Notes under the pieces: model-generated
Database searches by the model: none
Told to the model about the DNA's origin: nothing
Seen by the model: the letters and a program-made list of their open reading frames with translations, nothing else
Translations under genes and position numbers: made by a program
Source of the DNA: an uncultured Erysipelotrichaceae bacterium
GTDB taxonomy: Bacteria; Bacillota_I; Bacilli_A; RF39; UBA660
Reading direction: 5' to 3'
DNA length: 15,513 nucleotides
NCBI GenBank assembly: GCA_902797275.1
Contig: CADBSI010000058.1
Coordinates: 1 to 15,513, forward strand
Part shown: positions 1 through 7,346 of the stretch, piece by piece
Numbering within the stretch: position 1 is the stretch's first letter
Layout: every line of letters begins with the position of its first letter

Positions 1-64
1 TGTAAAACATATTAACAATAATTTAAGAATTAACATTGCTTTTAGTGAAAGATAAAAGAATGCC

Positions 65-129
65 TTACTGACATTCTCTAAAAATTAATTACTGACATTT
101 TCAAAAAAATTTGACAGTATTAATTGACA
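65..129. repeat. Repeated ACTGACATT/TTGACA words, possible IS21-type element end
   Basis: The 11-mer TTACTGACATT occurs at 65-75 and again at 89-99, a 24-base period, followed by TTGACA at 111-116 and 124-129. Tandem short terminal repeats of this type are typical of IS21-family ends. If this is one, the element's body lies left of the window, because no transposase is visible here. The rest of 1-212 holds no convincing gene. The identification rests on remembered family style, not alignment; the repeats themselves are seen directly. Confidence 0.3.
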
Positions 130-212
130 TAGTTAGCAAATACAAATCTCGTGCTAGAACTTTAAAAAGACTAAATTTGAATATTTCTAAATATCTTTTC
201 TATATATTATAA

Positions 213-1583
213 TTAATTATTAACTTTATGTCTTACTACTTGGGTATCACTAGTAATAGCTTTAAAAGTATAACCATTATTTTTACCATATTTAATAATA
301 CTTTTCAAAGCATTAACGGTTGCTACATGACTTGCTGAATCATGCATAAGAACAATATTAGTTTTATTATACGATAATCCTTTTATAACATTATTATATA
401 TTTTACTACTATTTCCTCCATCACCACCAGCATCATTAGAGTCAACATTCCAATCAAAATATATATATCCTTGATTAGAAACTTCTTTTGTTAATCTTGA
501 CATAATTCCTTTATTATAACGTCTACTAATAGTATTAGAACTTCCTCCTGGAAATCTTATAATTTTACATCTAACACTAATTGTATTATAGACACTATCA
601 CTAACCTTAGTTAAATCTTTAAAATAATTAGTTTCACTTGCATAGACATAACTATAATTATGACTAGAAGTATGTAAAGCTATTGTATGACCACTATCAT
701 ATGCTCTTTTTACATAATTATCACCTTTAATTACAAAAAATGTTGCTTTAACTTTTTCTTCATCTAAAATATCTAAAATTTTATTAGTTAAATAACTAGG
801 TCCATCATCAAATGTTAAATAAATAACACCTTTTGGTCTTTCTTTAACAACAACTATTCTTTTAACTGTAGTTTCATTACCACTATTATCAATTACTTTA
901 TATTCAAGAGAATACTCCCCTACTTTACTAGAATCAACATTTCCAGTTATTTCAACTTTACTAATAATATCTCCATCACATTTATCACTAGCTATATAAC
1001 CTTTTTCTACATATTTATCATTTTTATAAATAACTATATAATTTCCTCCATTTAAGGTAATAATAGGAGCTTCCTTATCTTCAAATATAATATTTCTTAT
1101 AATTTCTTCTTTATTAGAAGAACTATCTTCAACTTTATAAATAATAGAATTATTATTTTTTATAACATTTACTTTATCAGTAATATCACCATCATAATCA
1201 TCAGAGGCAATAAAACCCTCTTCTTTATATTCCTTACCAGGACAAACATAAGTTGGATTATTACCAACTAAAGAAATACTAGGTTTAGTATCATCTACTA
1301 CTTTAATATCAAAATACTTATTATAACGATAAAATAAATATCTAACTTTAACTTCAACTTGATAATTACCAAGAACTTTATTATTTATATTATCACTAAC
1401 TTTAATATATCTAGTTATATCACCTAAAATATTAGATGCTTTTACTTTATAAGTTATACTACTATTATAATTAATTATAGTTTTATCTATTTTTACTTTA
1501 GGTAATAATAAAAAACAGATAAGTAAATTTATTAAAACTAGTAATATTATAGTTATTATTTTTTTATATTTCATATTTATCAT
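213..1583 (-). CDS. Membrane-anchored NodB-type polysaccharide deacetylase with Ig-like DUF5011 repeats
   Basis: Probable cell-surface carbohydrate esterase family 4 enzyme that removes N-acetyl groups from peptidoglycan or another wall glycan. Residues 8-28 are a hydrophobic anchor after a short basic start. Residues about 33-246 form two clear and one degenerate Ig-like DUF5011 repeats, with GDIT/GDII-xKV signatures near 132 and 204. The catalytic NodB domain follows: TFDDGP (257-262, D259 catalytic base, D260 metal), HTSSH (304-308, metal histidines), RFPGG (343-347), DWNVDS (377-382) and LMHDS (412-416, catalytic H414). All five motifs are intact, so it should be active. The true start may be Met4 (ATG at 1572-1574), which has GGATGA five bases upstream; Met1 has only a weak site. 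It lies downstream of nifJ on the same strand but behind a possible terminator and its own promoter. The substrate is inferred; a role in lysozyme resistance is possible. Confidence 0.9.
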   Translation of the reverse strand: MINMKYKKIITIILLVLINLLICFLLLPKVKIDKTIINYNSSITYKVKASNILGDITRYIKVSDNINNKVLGNYQVEVKVRYLFYRYNKYFDIKVVDDTKPSISLVGNNPTYVCPGKEYKEEGFIASDDYDGDITDKVNVIKNNNSIIYKVEDSSSNKEEIIRNIIFEDKEAPIITLNGGNYIVIYKNDKYVEKGYIASDKCDGDIISKVEITGNVDSSKVGEYSLEYKVIDNSGNETTVKRIVVVKERPKGVIYLTFDDGPSYLTNKILDILDEEKVKATFFVIKGDNYVKRAYDSGHTIALHTSSHNYSYVYASETNYFKDLTKVSDSVYNTISVRCKIIRFPGGSSNTISRRYNKGIMSRLTKEVSNQGYIYFDWNVDSNDAGGDGGNSSKIYNNVIKGLSYNKTNIVLMHDSASHVATVNALKSIIKYGKNNGYTFKAITSDTQVVRHKVNN

Positions 1584-1632
1584 CCATTTCTTATAAATTT
1601 TTAATCTATATTAAATTAAAAATCTCAAAATA

Positions 1633-1641
1633 ATTGTAGCA
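1633..1641 (-). promoter_or_regulatory. Extended -10 promoter for the deacetylase gene
   Basis: On the minus strand this reads TGCTACAAT, an extended -10 (TGn plus TACAAT, five of six matches to TATAAT). No good -35 is present 16-18 bases upstream, as tolerated at extended -10 promoters. It lies about 50 bases before the deacetylase start. An inverted repeat GTAG-CA-CTAC at 1636-1645 overlaps it. Confidence 0.4.
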
Positions 1642-1703
1642 CTACTGGTAAAAAAATACTATTTCAATATTATATAATTTTAATACTTTACACTTTTTTG
1701 TAT

Positions 1704-1738
1704 AGAAAAAAGAAGAAAATTACTCTTCACTTTTTTCT
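1704..1738 (-). terminator. Candidate intrinsic terminator of nifJ, overlapping its 3' end
   Basis: On the minus strand AGAAAAAA (1731-1738) pairs with TTTTTTCT (1704-1711), and GAAG (1725-1728) pairs with CTTC (1712-1715), leaving a two-base bulge and a nine-base loop. The 5' arm lies inside the last codons of nifJ and the stop codon is in the loop. The stem is AT-rich and the U-tract is part of the stem, so strength is uncertain. Confidence 0.4.
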
Positions 1739-4700
1739 TCTTTAACTAAATTTTCTAAATATTCATATCTATCTTTAGCATTTTCCATATTCATTTCTAA
1801 TAGTTCTTTATAATCATCTGGATTTATCTTCTTTAAAGTACGATATCTATCTTCTCCAGCAATAAATTCATAGTATTTAGTAAAATCAGCTTTACTATCA
1901 AGCATCATGCCTTTTTTAGGATTATATCTAAATAATGGAAAATAACCAGATTCACATGCAAGTTTTTCTTCTTCAATGGAGTTATTCATTCCTTTTAAAA
2001 TACCATGAGCAATACAAGGTGAATAAGCAATAATGATACTTGGTCCCTCAAATTCAACAGCTTCTTTGAAAGCTTTAATGGCTTGATTCATATTATAACC
2101 TAAACTAATTGTTGCTACATAAGCATTTTTATATGTTAAAGCTATCTTAGTTAAATCTTTTTTATTATTATATTTTCCATGGCTGGCAAATTTAGAAACT
2201 GATCCTATTTGACTTGATTTACTAGCTTGACCACCAGTATTAGAATAAACCTCGGTATCAAGGACTAAAATATTAACATTGTAGTTATTTGATAAAACAT
2301 GATCAATTCCAGAGAAACCTATATCATAAGCCCAACCATCTCCACCAACAATAAAGAAAGTTTTATCTTTAATAAAGTTTTTATAAGGCATTAAATCTTT
2401 ATCTTTTGAAGACATTACATAGTTATATAATTTTAAACTATTTTCTTTAGGACTAGCTAAATATTCATCAAACACTTCAATTTCTTCATCATTTGCATCT
2501 TTTATTTTTTCTTTAACAATGTCTTTTATATGTTCTTTTAAAGTTAAATCAGCAACACACATACCAAGACCAAACTCAGCATTATCTTCAAATAAAGAGT
2601 TTGCCCATGGAACATTATAAGCCATTGAAGGGTAAGATGCTGAATAAATTGAAGAACAACCTGTTGCATTTGCAACAACTAAGTTAGAACCAAATAACTG
2701 GGTCATTAGTTTTAAATAAGGTGTTTCTCCACAACCACTACAAGCACCTGGATACATAAATTTAGGTTTTACAAATTGACTTCCTTTTACACTAAATTTA
2801 TCTAAAACATCTTTTTCCCCAATATTTTTTTCTAAATATTCAAATCTTTTTTGTTCTTTAGCTGTTAATAATTTTTTTATATCCATAAAACTTAAAGCCT
2901 TATTACCCTTTTTACCAGGACAAGAATTTATGCATAAACCGCATCCTGTACAATTAGCAACATTAATAGCAATAGTAAATTTATAGATTTTACTTTTAAT
3001 CGAAGTATCGATACATCTTTCTCTAACATACTCTGGAGCTGCTTCGTATTCTTCATTTGATAACAAATAAGGTCTAATAACAGCATGAGGGCAAACAAAA
3101 GAACACATATTGCAACTTATACAATTATTCTTATCATAACAAGGAGCAACACTTGATGTATATCTTCTTTCAAGAGAACTTGAAATAGGTGGTGTCATTC
3201 CATTATAGTTATCAACAAAGGAAGAAACTGGTATTTTATCTCCCATTCTTTTTTGCAAAACTTCAAAAATAGTCATTTCTTCTTTCGTATTATCAGTATT
3301 TGGTATTACCCCAGTAATAACTACTTCTTCATAATTATCAATTAATTTAATAGCTTCTAAATTTTTTTCTAAAATATTATTACCTTTATTTTTAAATTTC
3401 TTTTCTAAACTACTTTTGATTTCTCCTTCAGCATAATTAAAATCAATTATATGACAAAGTTTAAAAATTAAAGTTTCCATAATTGAACTAATTTTACCAG
3501 GAAGACCAACTTCATCGGCTATTTTAGAAGCATTTATTATATAAAATTTAATTTTATTTTTCTTAATTATATCTTTATCTTTATTTGGTAATAACTCAAG
3601 TACTTCTTCTTTAGTTCTTTCAGTATTTAAAATAAACATTCCATTTTCTTTTACTTTTGATAACATATCAAATTTACCAATATAACTATCTTTAGTAACA
3701 ACTAAAGTATTAGCCATTGTAACATAATAAGTTGATCTAATTGGACTATTACCAAATCTTAAATGACTAATAGTTACTCCTCCTGATTTTTTAGAATCAT
3801 ATTCAAAGTAGCCTTGAACAAAAGCTTTACTACCAGTTCCAGTTATCTTAATAATATCTTTAGAAGCTGAAACCATTCCATCAGATCCAAAACCATAAAT
3901 TAACATTTCATAGTTTTTACTTGGTACTTTAAATTTAGTAGTTTTTAAACTTAAATTAGTAACATCATCAATTATACCAATGGTAAAGTTATTAAATATC
4001 TTACCATTACTTAAATAATCATAAATCGTTTTTATATGACTTGGATTAGTATCTTTTCCAGATAAACCATATCTTCCTCCAAATACTTCCATATCAAGTT
4101 TATTTTCTTTAACAAAGTTTGAAATATCTAAATATAAAGGAGCATTACTACCATTTTCTTTGGTTCTATCTAAAACAGCAATTTTTTTAACACTTTGAGG
4201 TAATACTTTCAATAAATATTTACTTGAAAAAGGTCTATATAAATGTACTTCAATAAGTCCATAATCAAGTCCTTGACTATTTAAATAATCAATTGTTTCT
4301 TTAATAGTTTCACAAACACTACCCATAGCAACAATAATAGATTTAGCTGTTGGACTACCATAATAATTAAAAGGCTTATAATTCTTTCCTGTAATATTAT
4401 TAATTTCTTCCATGTAATCATTTACAATATCTGGTAAGTTATCATAGAATTTGTTTTTAGCCTCAGCATATTGAAAATAAACATCATCCATCTGGCATGT
4501 ACCAAAGGTATGAGGATTATCTATATTAATTCCGCCATTTCGAAATTTTTGTAATTCTTTTTTATCAATTAATTTAGAAACTTTTTTTAAATCAATAAGT
4601 TCTACTTTTTGTAGTTCATGACTAGTTCTAAAACCATCAAAGAAATTTAAAAAGGGAACGTGTCCTTTAATAGCAGATAAATGAGCAACACTAGTTAAAT

Positions 4701-5139
4701 CCATAACTTCTTGAGGTGAACTATTAGCAAGAATTGCAAAACCTGTTGATCTTGTAGCATAAACATCTTGATGATCCCCCATAATTGATAAAGCATGAGT
4801 TGCTAAACTTCTTGCTGCAACATGCATAACCATTGGTAATCCTTCCCCTGCTATTTTATACATATTAGGTATCATTAAAAGTAAGCCTTGACTGGCTGTA
4901 TAAGTTGTTGTTAAAACACCTGATAATAAACTACCATGCACCAAACCTATTGCCCCAGCCTCACTTTGCATCTCTACAACTTTAACTTTAGAACCAAAAA
5001 AATTAGTTTTATCGCAACTATCCTTATCAACTATTTCAGCCATAGGACTACTAGGTGTAATTGGATAAATACCTGCTAACTCTGTAAAATTATATGAAAC
5101 ATAACTACATGCTTCATTTCCATCCATTATTTTATACAT
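1720..5139 (-). CDS. nifJ: Pyruvate:ferredoxin (flavodoxin) oxidoreductase
   Basis: Single-chain PFOR: oxidises pyruvate with CoA to acetyl-CoA and CO2 and passes electrons to ferredoxin or flavodoxin in the cytoplasm. At 1139 residues it is full length for the homodimeric type (about 1170). Domain I starts with YPITPSSPMAE (25-35) and has the conserved GDHQDVYATR (121-130). A two-cluster ferredoxin domain has CxxCxxCxxxCP at C673/676/679/683 and C730/733/736/740. The C-terminal thiamine diphosphate domain has CSGCGE (C800, C803, for the proximal cluster), GDGWAYDIG near 932-940 and NTGGQAS near 970. All cluster ligands checked are present. A strong GGAGG at 5144-5148 supports the start. With ackA 2 kb upstream on the same strand it forms part of a pyruvate-to-acetate route, implying anaerobic fermentation. 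Reduced ferredoxin is probably reoxidised by a hydrogenase or similar enzyme outside the window. Confidence 0.98.
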   Translation of the reverse strand: MYKIMDGNEACSYVSYNFTELAGIYPITPSSPMAEIVDKDSCDKTNFFGSKVKVVEMQSEAGAIGLVHGSLLSGVLTTTYTASQGLLLMIPNMYKIAGEGLPMVMHVAARSLATHALSIMGDHQDVYATRSTGFAILANSSPQEVMDLTSVAHLSAIKGHVPFLNFFDGFRTSHELQKVELIDLKKVSKLIDKKELQKFRNGGINIDNPHTFGTCQMDDVYFQYAEAKNKFYDNLPDIVNDYMEEINNITGKNYKPFNYYGSPTAKSIIVAMGSVCETIKETIDYLNSQGLDYGLIEVHLYRPFSSKYLLKVLPQSVKKIAVLDRTKENGSNAPLYLDISNFVKENKLDMEVFGGRYGLSGKDTNPSHIKTIYDYLSNGKIFNNFTIGIIDDVTNLSLKTTKFKVPSKNYEMLIYGFGSDGMVSASKDIIKITGTGSKAFVQGYFEYDSKKSGGVTISHLRFGNSPIRSTYYVTMANTLVVTKDSYIGKFDMLSKVKENGMFILNTERTKEEVLELLPNKDKDIIKKNKIKFYIINASKIADEVGLPGKISSIMETLIFKLCHIIDFNYAEGEIKSSLEKKFKNKGNNILEKNLEAIKLIDNYEEVVITGVIPNTDNTKEEMTIFEVLQKRMGDKIPVSSFVDNYNGMTPPISSSLERRYTSSVAPCYDKNNCISCNMCSFVCPHAVIRPYLLSNEEYEAAPEYVRERCIDTSIKSKIYKFTIAINVANCTGCGLCINSCPGKKGNKALSFMDIKKLLTAKEQKRFEYLEKNIGEKDVLDKFSVKGSQFVKPKFMYPGACSGCGETPYLKLMTQLFGSNLVVANATGCSSIYSASYPSMAYNVPWANSLFEDNAEFGLGMCVADLTLKEHIKDIVKEKIKDANDEEIEVFDEYLASPKENSLKLYNYVMSSKDKDLMPYKNFIKDKTFFIVGGDGWAYDIGFSGIDHVLSNNYNVNILVLDTEVYSNTGGQASKSSQIGSVSKFASHGKYNNKKDLTKIALTYKNAYVATISLGYNMNQAIKAFKEAVEFEGPSIIIAYSPCIAHGILKGMNNSIEEEKLACESGYFPLFRYNPKKGMMLDSKADFTKYYEFIAGEDRYRTLKKINPDDYKELLEMNMENAKDRYEYLENLVKEEKSEE

Positions 5140-5159
5140 ATAACCTCCAAACTATTAAA

Positions 5160-5168
5160 ATTATAACA
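5160..5168 (-). promoter_or_regulatory. nifJ: Extended -10 promoter for nifJ
   Basis: Minus-strand TGTTATAAT, a perfect extended -10, sits about 21 bases before the nifJ ATG. The region 17 bases upstream is TATTAT, a poor -35. Predicted initiation around 5153 gives a leader of only about 14 bases that already includes the GGAGG. This suggests nifJ can be transcribed separately from the upstream ORF. Confidence 0.5.
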
Positions 5169-5174
5169 CAAGAG

Positions 5175-5208
5175 AAAAAAAAATAATAGAAAAGGTCTAC
5201 TATTTTTT
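5175..5208 (-). terminator. Weak candidate terminator after the 238-residue ORF
   Basis: Minus-strand AATAG (5200-5204, including the stop codon TAG) pairs with CTATT (5185-5189) around a ten-base loop; flanking A and T runs can extend the stem. It is followed by nine T residues (5175-5183). The U-tract is good but the stem is short and AT-only. Confidence 0.35.
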
Positions 5209-5916
5209 AATTTTTTTTACAAACCAAGGAATTTCTTCTTTATTATTTTTAAATAAATAATCTAAATCATATGTATTAAATAATTCTTCATAATCTTCTT
5301 TAGAAACCAAATATTCATAATAAGAAAAAGAATCTAATAATTTAATTTCTTTATTTAAAGCAATTATTTTCTTTTTAAAAATAGTTCTTGCAGTATTAAG
5401 AAGTGATCTCATATATAAATACTTATTATCTGAGTTATTTATTCTTTCTTTAAAATTATTTATAAATAATCTTTTATTTTCTAAATTACCAGTTTCAAGA
5501 AAAGATAATAGTAATTCTTTTTCTAAATTAGATAAAAGATATTTTTTTCTTTTATTAATCTCAGTTAAAAAATTAATATCTTCAAACATACTAAATATAA
5601 AATTTAAACTTAAATAAAGATCTAACCATTTTTTATCATCTTGATACAACATAGAAAAGAATCTTATGTTGCCATATTTATCTATGTAAGTTATCATAAT
5701 TTTACCATTTTTTTGTTTAGTATTCTCTAAATAAGAAGAATTTTTAATTAAATAAGAAGTTATTTCATTTTCAAATTTTTTTCTTAATTCTAAGCTATTT
5801 TTAAATAAAGTTGTATATTTATCTAATTCTTCTAAAGAAGAAAAATTAATTAAATTTAAAATTTTATAACCAGTATTATCTAATACTAAAGAAAGTGATA
5901 CAACAAATTTTTCCAT
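5200..5916 (-). CDS. Uncharacterised protein, unrecognised family, between ackA and nifJ
   Basis: I do not recognise this 238-residue protein. It looks soluble: there is no signal peptide and no clear membrane helix. The first 20 residues (MEKFVVSLSLVL...) could be a beta strand pair. Residues about 30-60 and 120-215 are predominantly charged Lys/Glu/Asn/Leu-rich helix, and the C-terminus is basic (WFVKKIKK). No Cys or His metal cluster is visible. Codon use and base composition match its neighbours, so recent transfer is not suggested. GGAGG at 5920-5924 is only three bases from the ATG, a tight but usable spacing. The ackA terminator ends against that site, leaving no room for a promoter, so expression probably depends on read-through from ackA or a promoter inside ackA. 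Position between two acetate-pathway genes is the only functional hint. Confidence 0.75.
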   Translation of the reverse strand: MEKFVVSLSLVLDNTGYKILNLINFSSLEELDKYTTLFKNSLELRKKFENEITSYLIKNSSYLENTKQKNGKIMITYIDKYGNIRFFSMLYQDDKKWLDLYLSLNFIFSMFEDINFLTEINKRKKYLLSNLEKELLLSFLETGNLENKRLFINNFKERINNSDNKYLYMRSLLNTARTIFKKKIIALNKEIKLLDSFSYYEYLVSKEDYEELFNTYDLDYLFKNNKEEIPWFVKKIKK

Positions 5917-5924
5917 ATTCCTCC

Positions 5925-5954
5925 AAAAAAAGTAAAGACACTTAATCTTTACTT
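5925..5954 (-). terminator. Intrinsic terminator or attenuator after ackA
   Basis: On the minus strand AAGTAAAG (5947-5954) pairs perfectly with CTTTACTT (5930-5937) around a nine-base loop, and the descending arm runs into seven T residues (5925-5931). It is a clear rho-independent terminator. The GGAGG of the next gene begins immediately after the T-tract, so it may act as an attenuator within an ackA-downstream ORF transcript. Confidence 0.75.
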
Positions 5955-5961
5955 ATAATTT

Positions 5962-7206
5962 TTATCTTGTTTTTTTTAAAACTTTTTCTTTTGTTAAATC
6001 ATAAGTTTCTCTTGCTATCATTATTTCTTCATTTGTTGGAATTACATAAACTGGTATACTTGAATCCCTCGTTGAAATAATTCCTTGTTTTACATCTTTA
6101 AATCCAGCAATTTTATTATTTTCTTCTTCAGAAACTTTGATATTTAAAAGTCTTAATTTTTCTATTACTTTAAAACGATAGTAAGCTGCATTTTCTCCAA
6201 TACCTGCAGTAAAGACGATTGCATCTACCCTACCATCTAATTCACGAACATATTGCCAAATATAATTTGCAGCACTTTCAGTTATCATTTCTATAGCAAG
6301 TTTAGCTTTGATATCACCATTTTTAGCATTTTCTTCAACATCACGCCAATCAGAAAAACCAGCCATACCAACTAAACCACTTTTTTTGTTTAAATCATCC
6401 ATGATTTCTTCAATATTCTTACCGCTTCTTCTAGCAACATATTCAATGATACTTGGATCAACTGAACCACTTCTTGTACACATCATAAGTCCTGCTAATG
6501 GTGTTAAGCCCATAGTTGTATCATAACTTTTACCATTTTTAATAGCTGCTATACTAGCACCTGATCCGATATGACAACTAATAATATTTACTTCTCTTTT
6601 ACCAAGAATATTTTGCATAGTTTCAGTTATATATCTATGACTTGTACCATGGAAACCATATTTTCTTACTTTATACTCATCATACCACTCATCTGGTACA
6701 GGATAGCAATAATTAATTGATGGAATAGTTTGATGAAAAGCAGTATCAAAAGTTGCTACTTGAATAGCATCTGGTAAAGCTTTTTTCCCACCTTCAATTC
6801 CAAGTAATTCTCCTGGATGATGAAGTGGACCTAAACAAGTATAATCTTTTATATCATTTAATACTTCATCATTAATAATAACAGAAGATTTATATTTAGA
6901 AGTTCCATGTAAAACACGATTTCCAATAGCTCCTATTTCATTTAAATTATTAATTGCTTTTACTTCTAATAATTTATTTATCATTAAATTAAAAGCCTCT
7001 GAATGATTAGCTATTTTTAACTCACCACTCATTTTTTGACTATTTTTAGTTAATTTCCATTCAGATAAACCAAGACCAATTCTTCCTACTAGACCATTTG
7101 CAATTATTGTTTCTTCTGGCATTTTTACTAAGCTAAACTTCAAAGAAGAAGAACCAGCATTAACAACTAAAATTTTATAATTTTCTAATTCCGTATTTTT
7201 ATTCAT
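5962..7206 (-). CDS. ackA: Acetate kinase
   Basis: Transfers phosphate from acetyl phosphate to ADP, giving acetate and ATP; the substrate-level phosphorylation step of acetate fermentation, in the cytoplasm. With the start at 7206 the protein has 414 residues, close to the usual 400. Motifs: VVNAGSSSLKF near 14-24, GNRVLHG (substrate-contacting Arg), TFDTAFHQTIP (catalytic Asp), KYGFHGTSHRY, CHIGSGASIA, TRSGSVDP (Arg), FTAGIGENA and NEEIMIARET (metal Glu). An in-frame ATG at 7248 is not the start: it lies upstream of the -10 element of a consensus promoter, so it would not be in the transcript. The ATG at 7206 has GGGGGG six bases upstream. The product complements NifJ; phosphotransacetylase (pta) is not in this window. 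Confidence 0.97.
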   Translation of the reverse strand: MNKNTELENYKILVVNAGSSSLKFSLVKMPEETIIANGLVGRIGLGLSEWKLTKNSQKMSGELKIANHSEAFNLMINKLLEVKAINNLNEIGAIGNRVLHGTSKYKSSVIINDEVLNDIKDYTCLGPLHHPGELLGIEGGKKALPDAIQVATFDTAFHQTIPSINYCYPVPDEWYDEYKVRKYGFHGTSHRYITETMQNILGKREVNIISCHIGSGASIAAIKNGKSYDTTMGLTPLAGLMMCTRSGSVDPSIIEYVARRSGKNIEEIMDDLNKKSGLVGMAGFSDWRDVEENAKNGDIKAKLAIEMITESAANYIWQYVRELDGRVDAIVFTAGIGENAAYYRFKVIEKLRLLNIKVSEEENNKIAGFKDVKQGIISTRDSSIPVYVIPTNEEIMIARETYDLTKEKVLKKTR

Positions 7207-7236
7207 AAAATTCCCCCCAAACTTTTTTACGCCCAT

Positions 7237-7265
7237 ATTATAGCACATTTGTAAATATGTGTCAA
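7237..7265 (-). promoter_or_regulatory. ackA: Consensus sigma-A promoter of ackA with dyad in the spacer
   Basis: Minus-strand TTGACA (7260-7265), a 17-base spacer and TATAAT (7237-7242): a perfect vegetative promoter. The spacer contains CACAT...ATGTG arms, an imperfect 18-base dyad lying exactly between -35 and -10, which could be an operator. I could not match it to Rex, CcpA (cre) or Fnr sites. Initiation near 7230 gives a leader of about 24 bases. Confidence 0.85.
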
Positions 7266-7320
7266 ACGTTTTTCAAAACAGTTAAATTTAATTTTGATTT
7301 CATTTTATTTTTTTATAAAC

Positions 7321-7346
7321 AAAAAGAAGCTATTTTGCCTCTTCTT
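7321..7346 (-). terminator. Candidate terminator of rny, overlapping its 3' end
   Basis: Minus-strand AAGAAG (7341-7346) pairs with CTTCTT (7324-7329) around an 11-base loop containing the rny stop codon, followed by a short T run (7321-7325). The stem is only six pairs, so efficiency may be partial. Confidence 0.4.

Noticed and set aside
96..212. Plus-strand open frame ending SKYLFYIL just before the convergent deacetylase stop
   Set aside because: No start codon or ribosome site and not recognised; might be a transposase remnant but cannot be supported. The open frame at 2-55 is too short to judge.
6308..6526. 72-residue open frame on the plus strand
   Set aside because: Lies entirely antisense within ackA, no ribosome site, unrecognisable product.
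7237..7265. Rex, CcpA (cre) or Fnr site in the ackA promoter
   Set aside because: The dyad lacks the core bases of each of these consensus sites.
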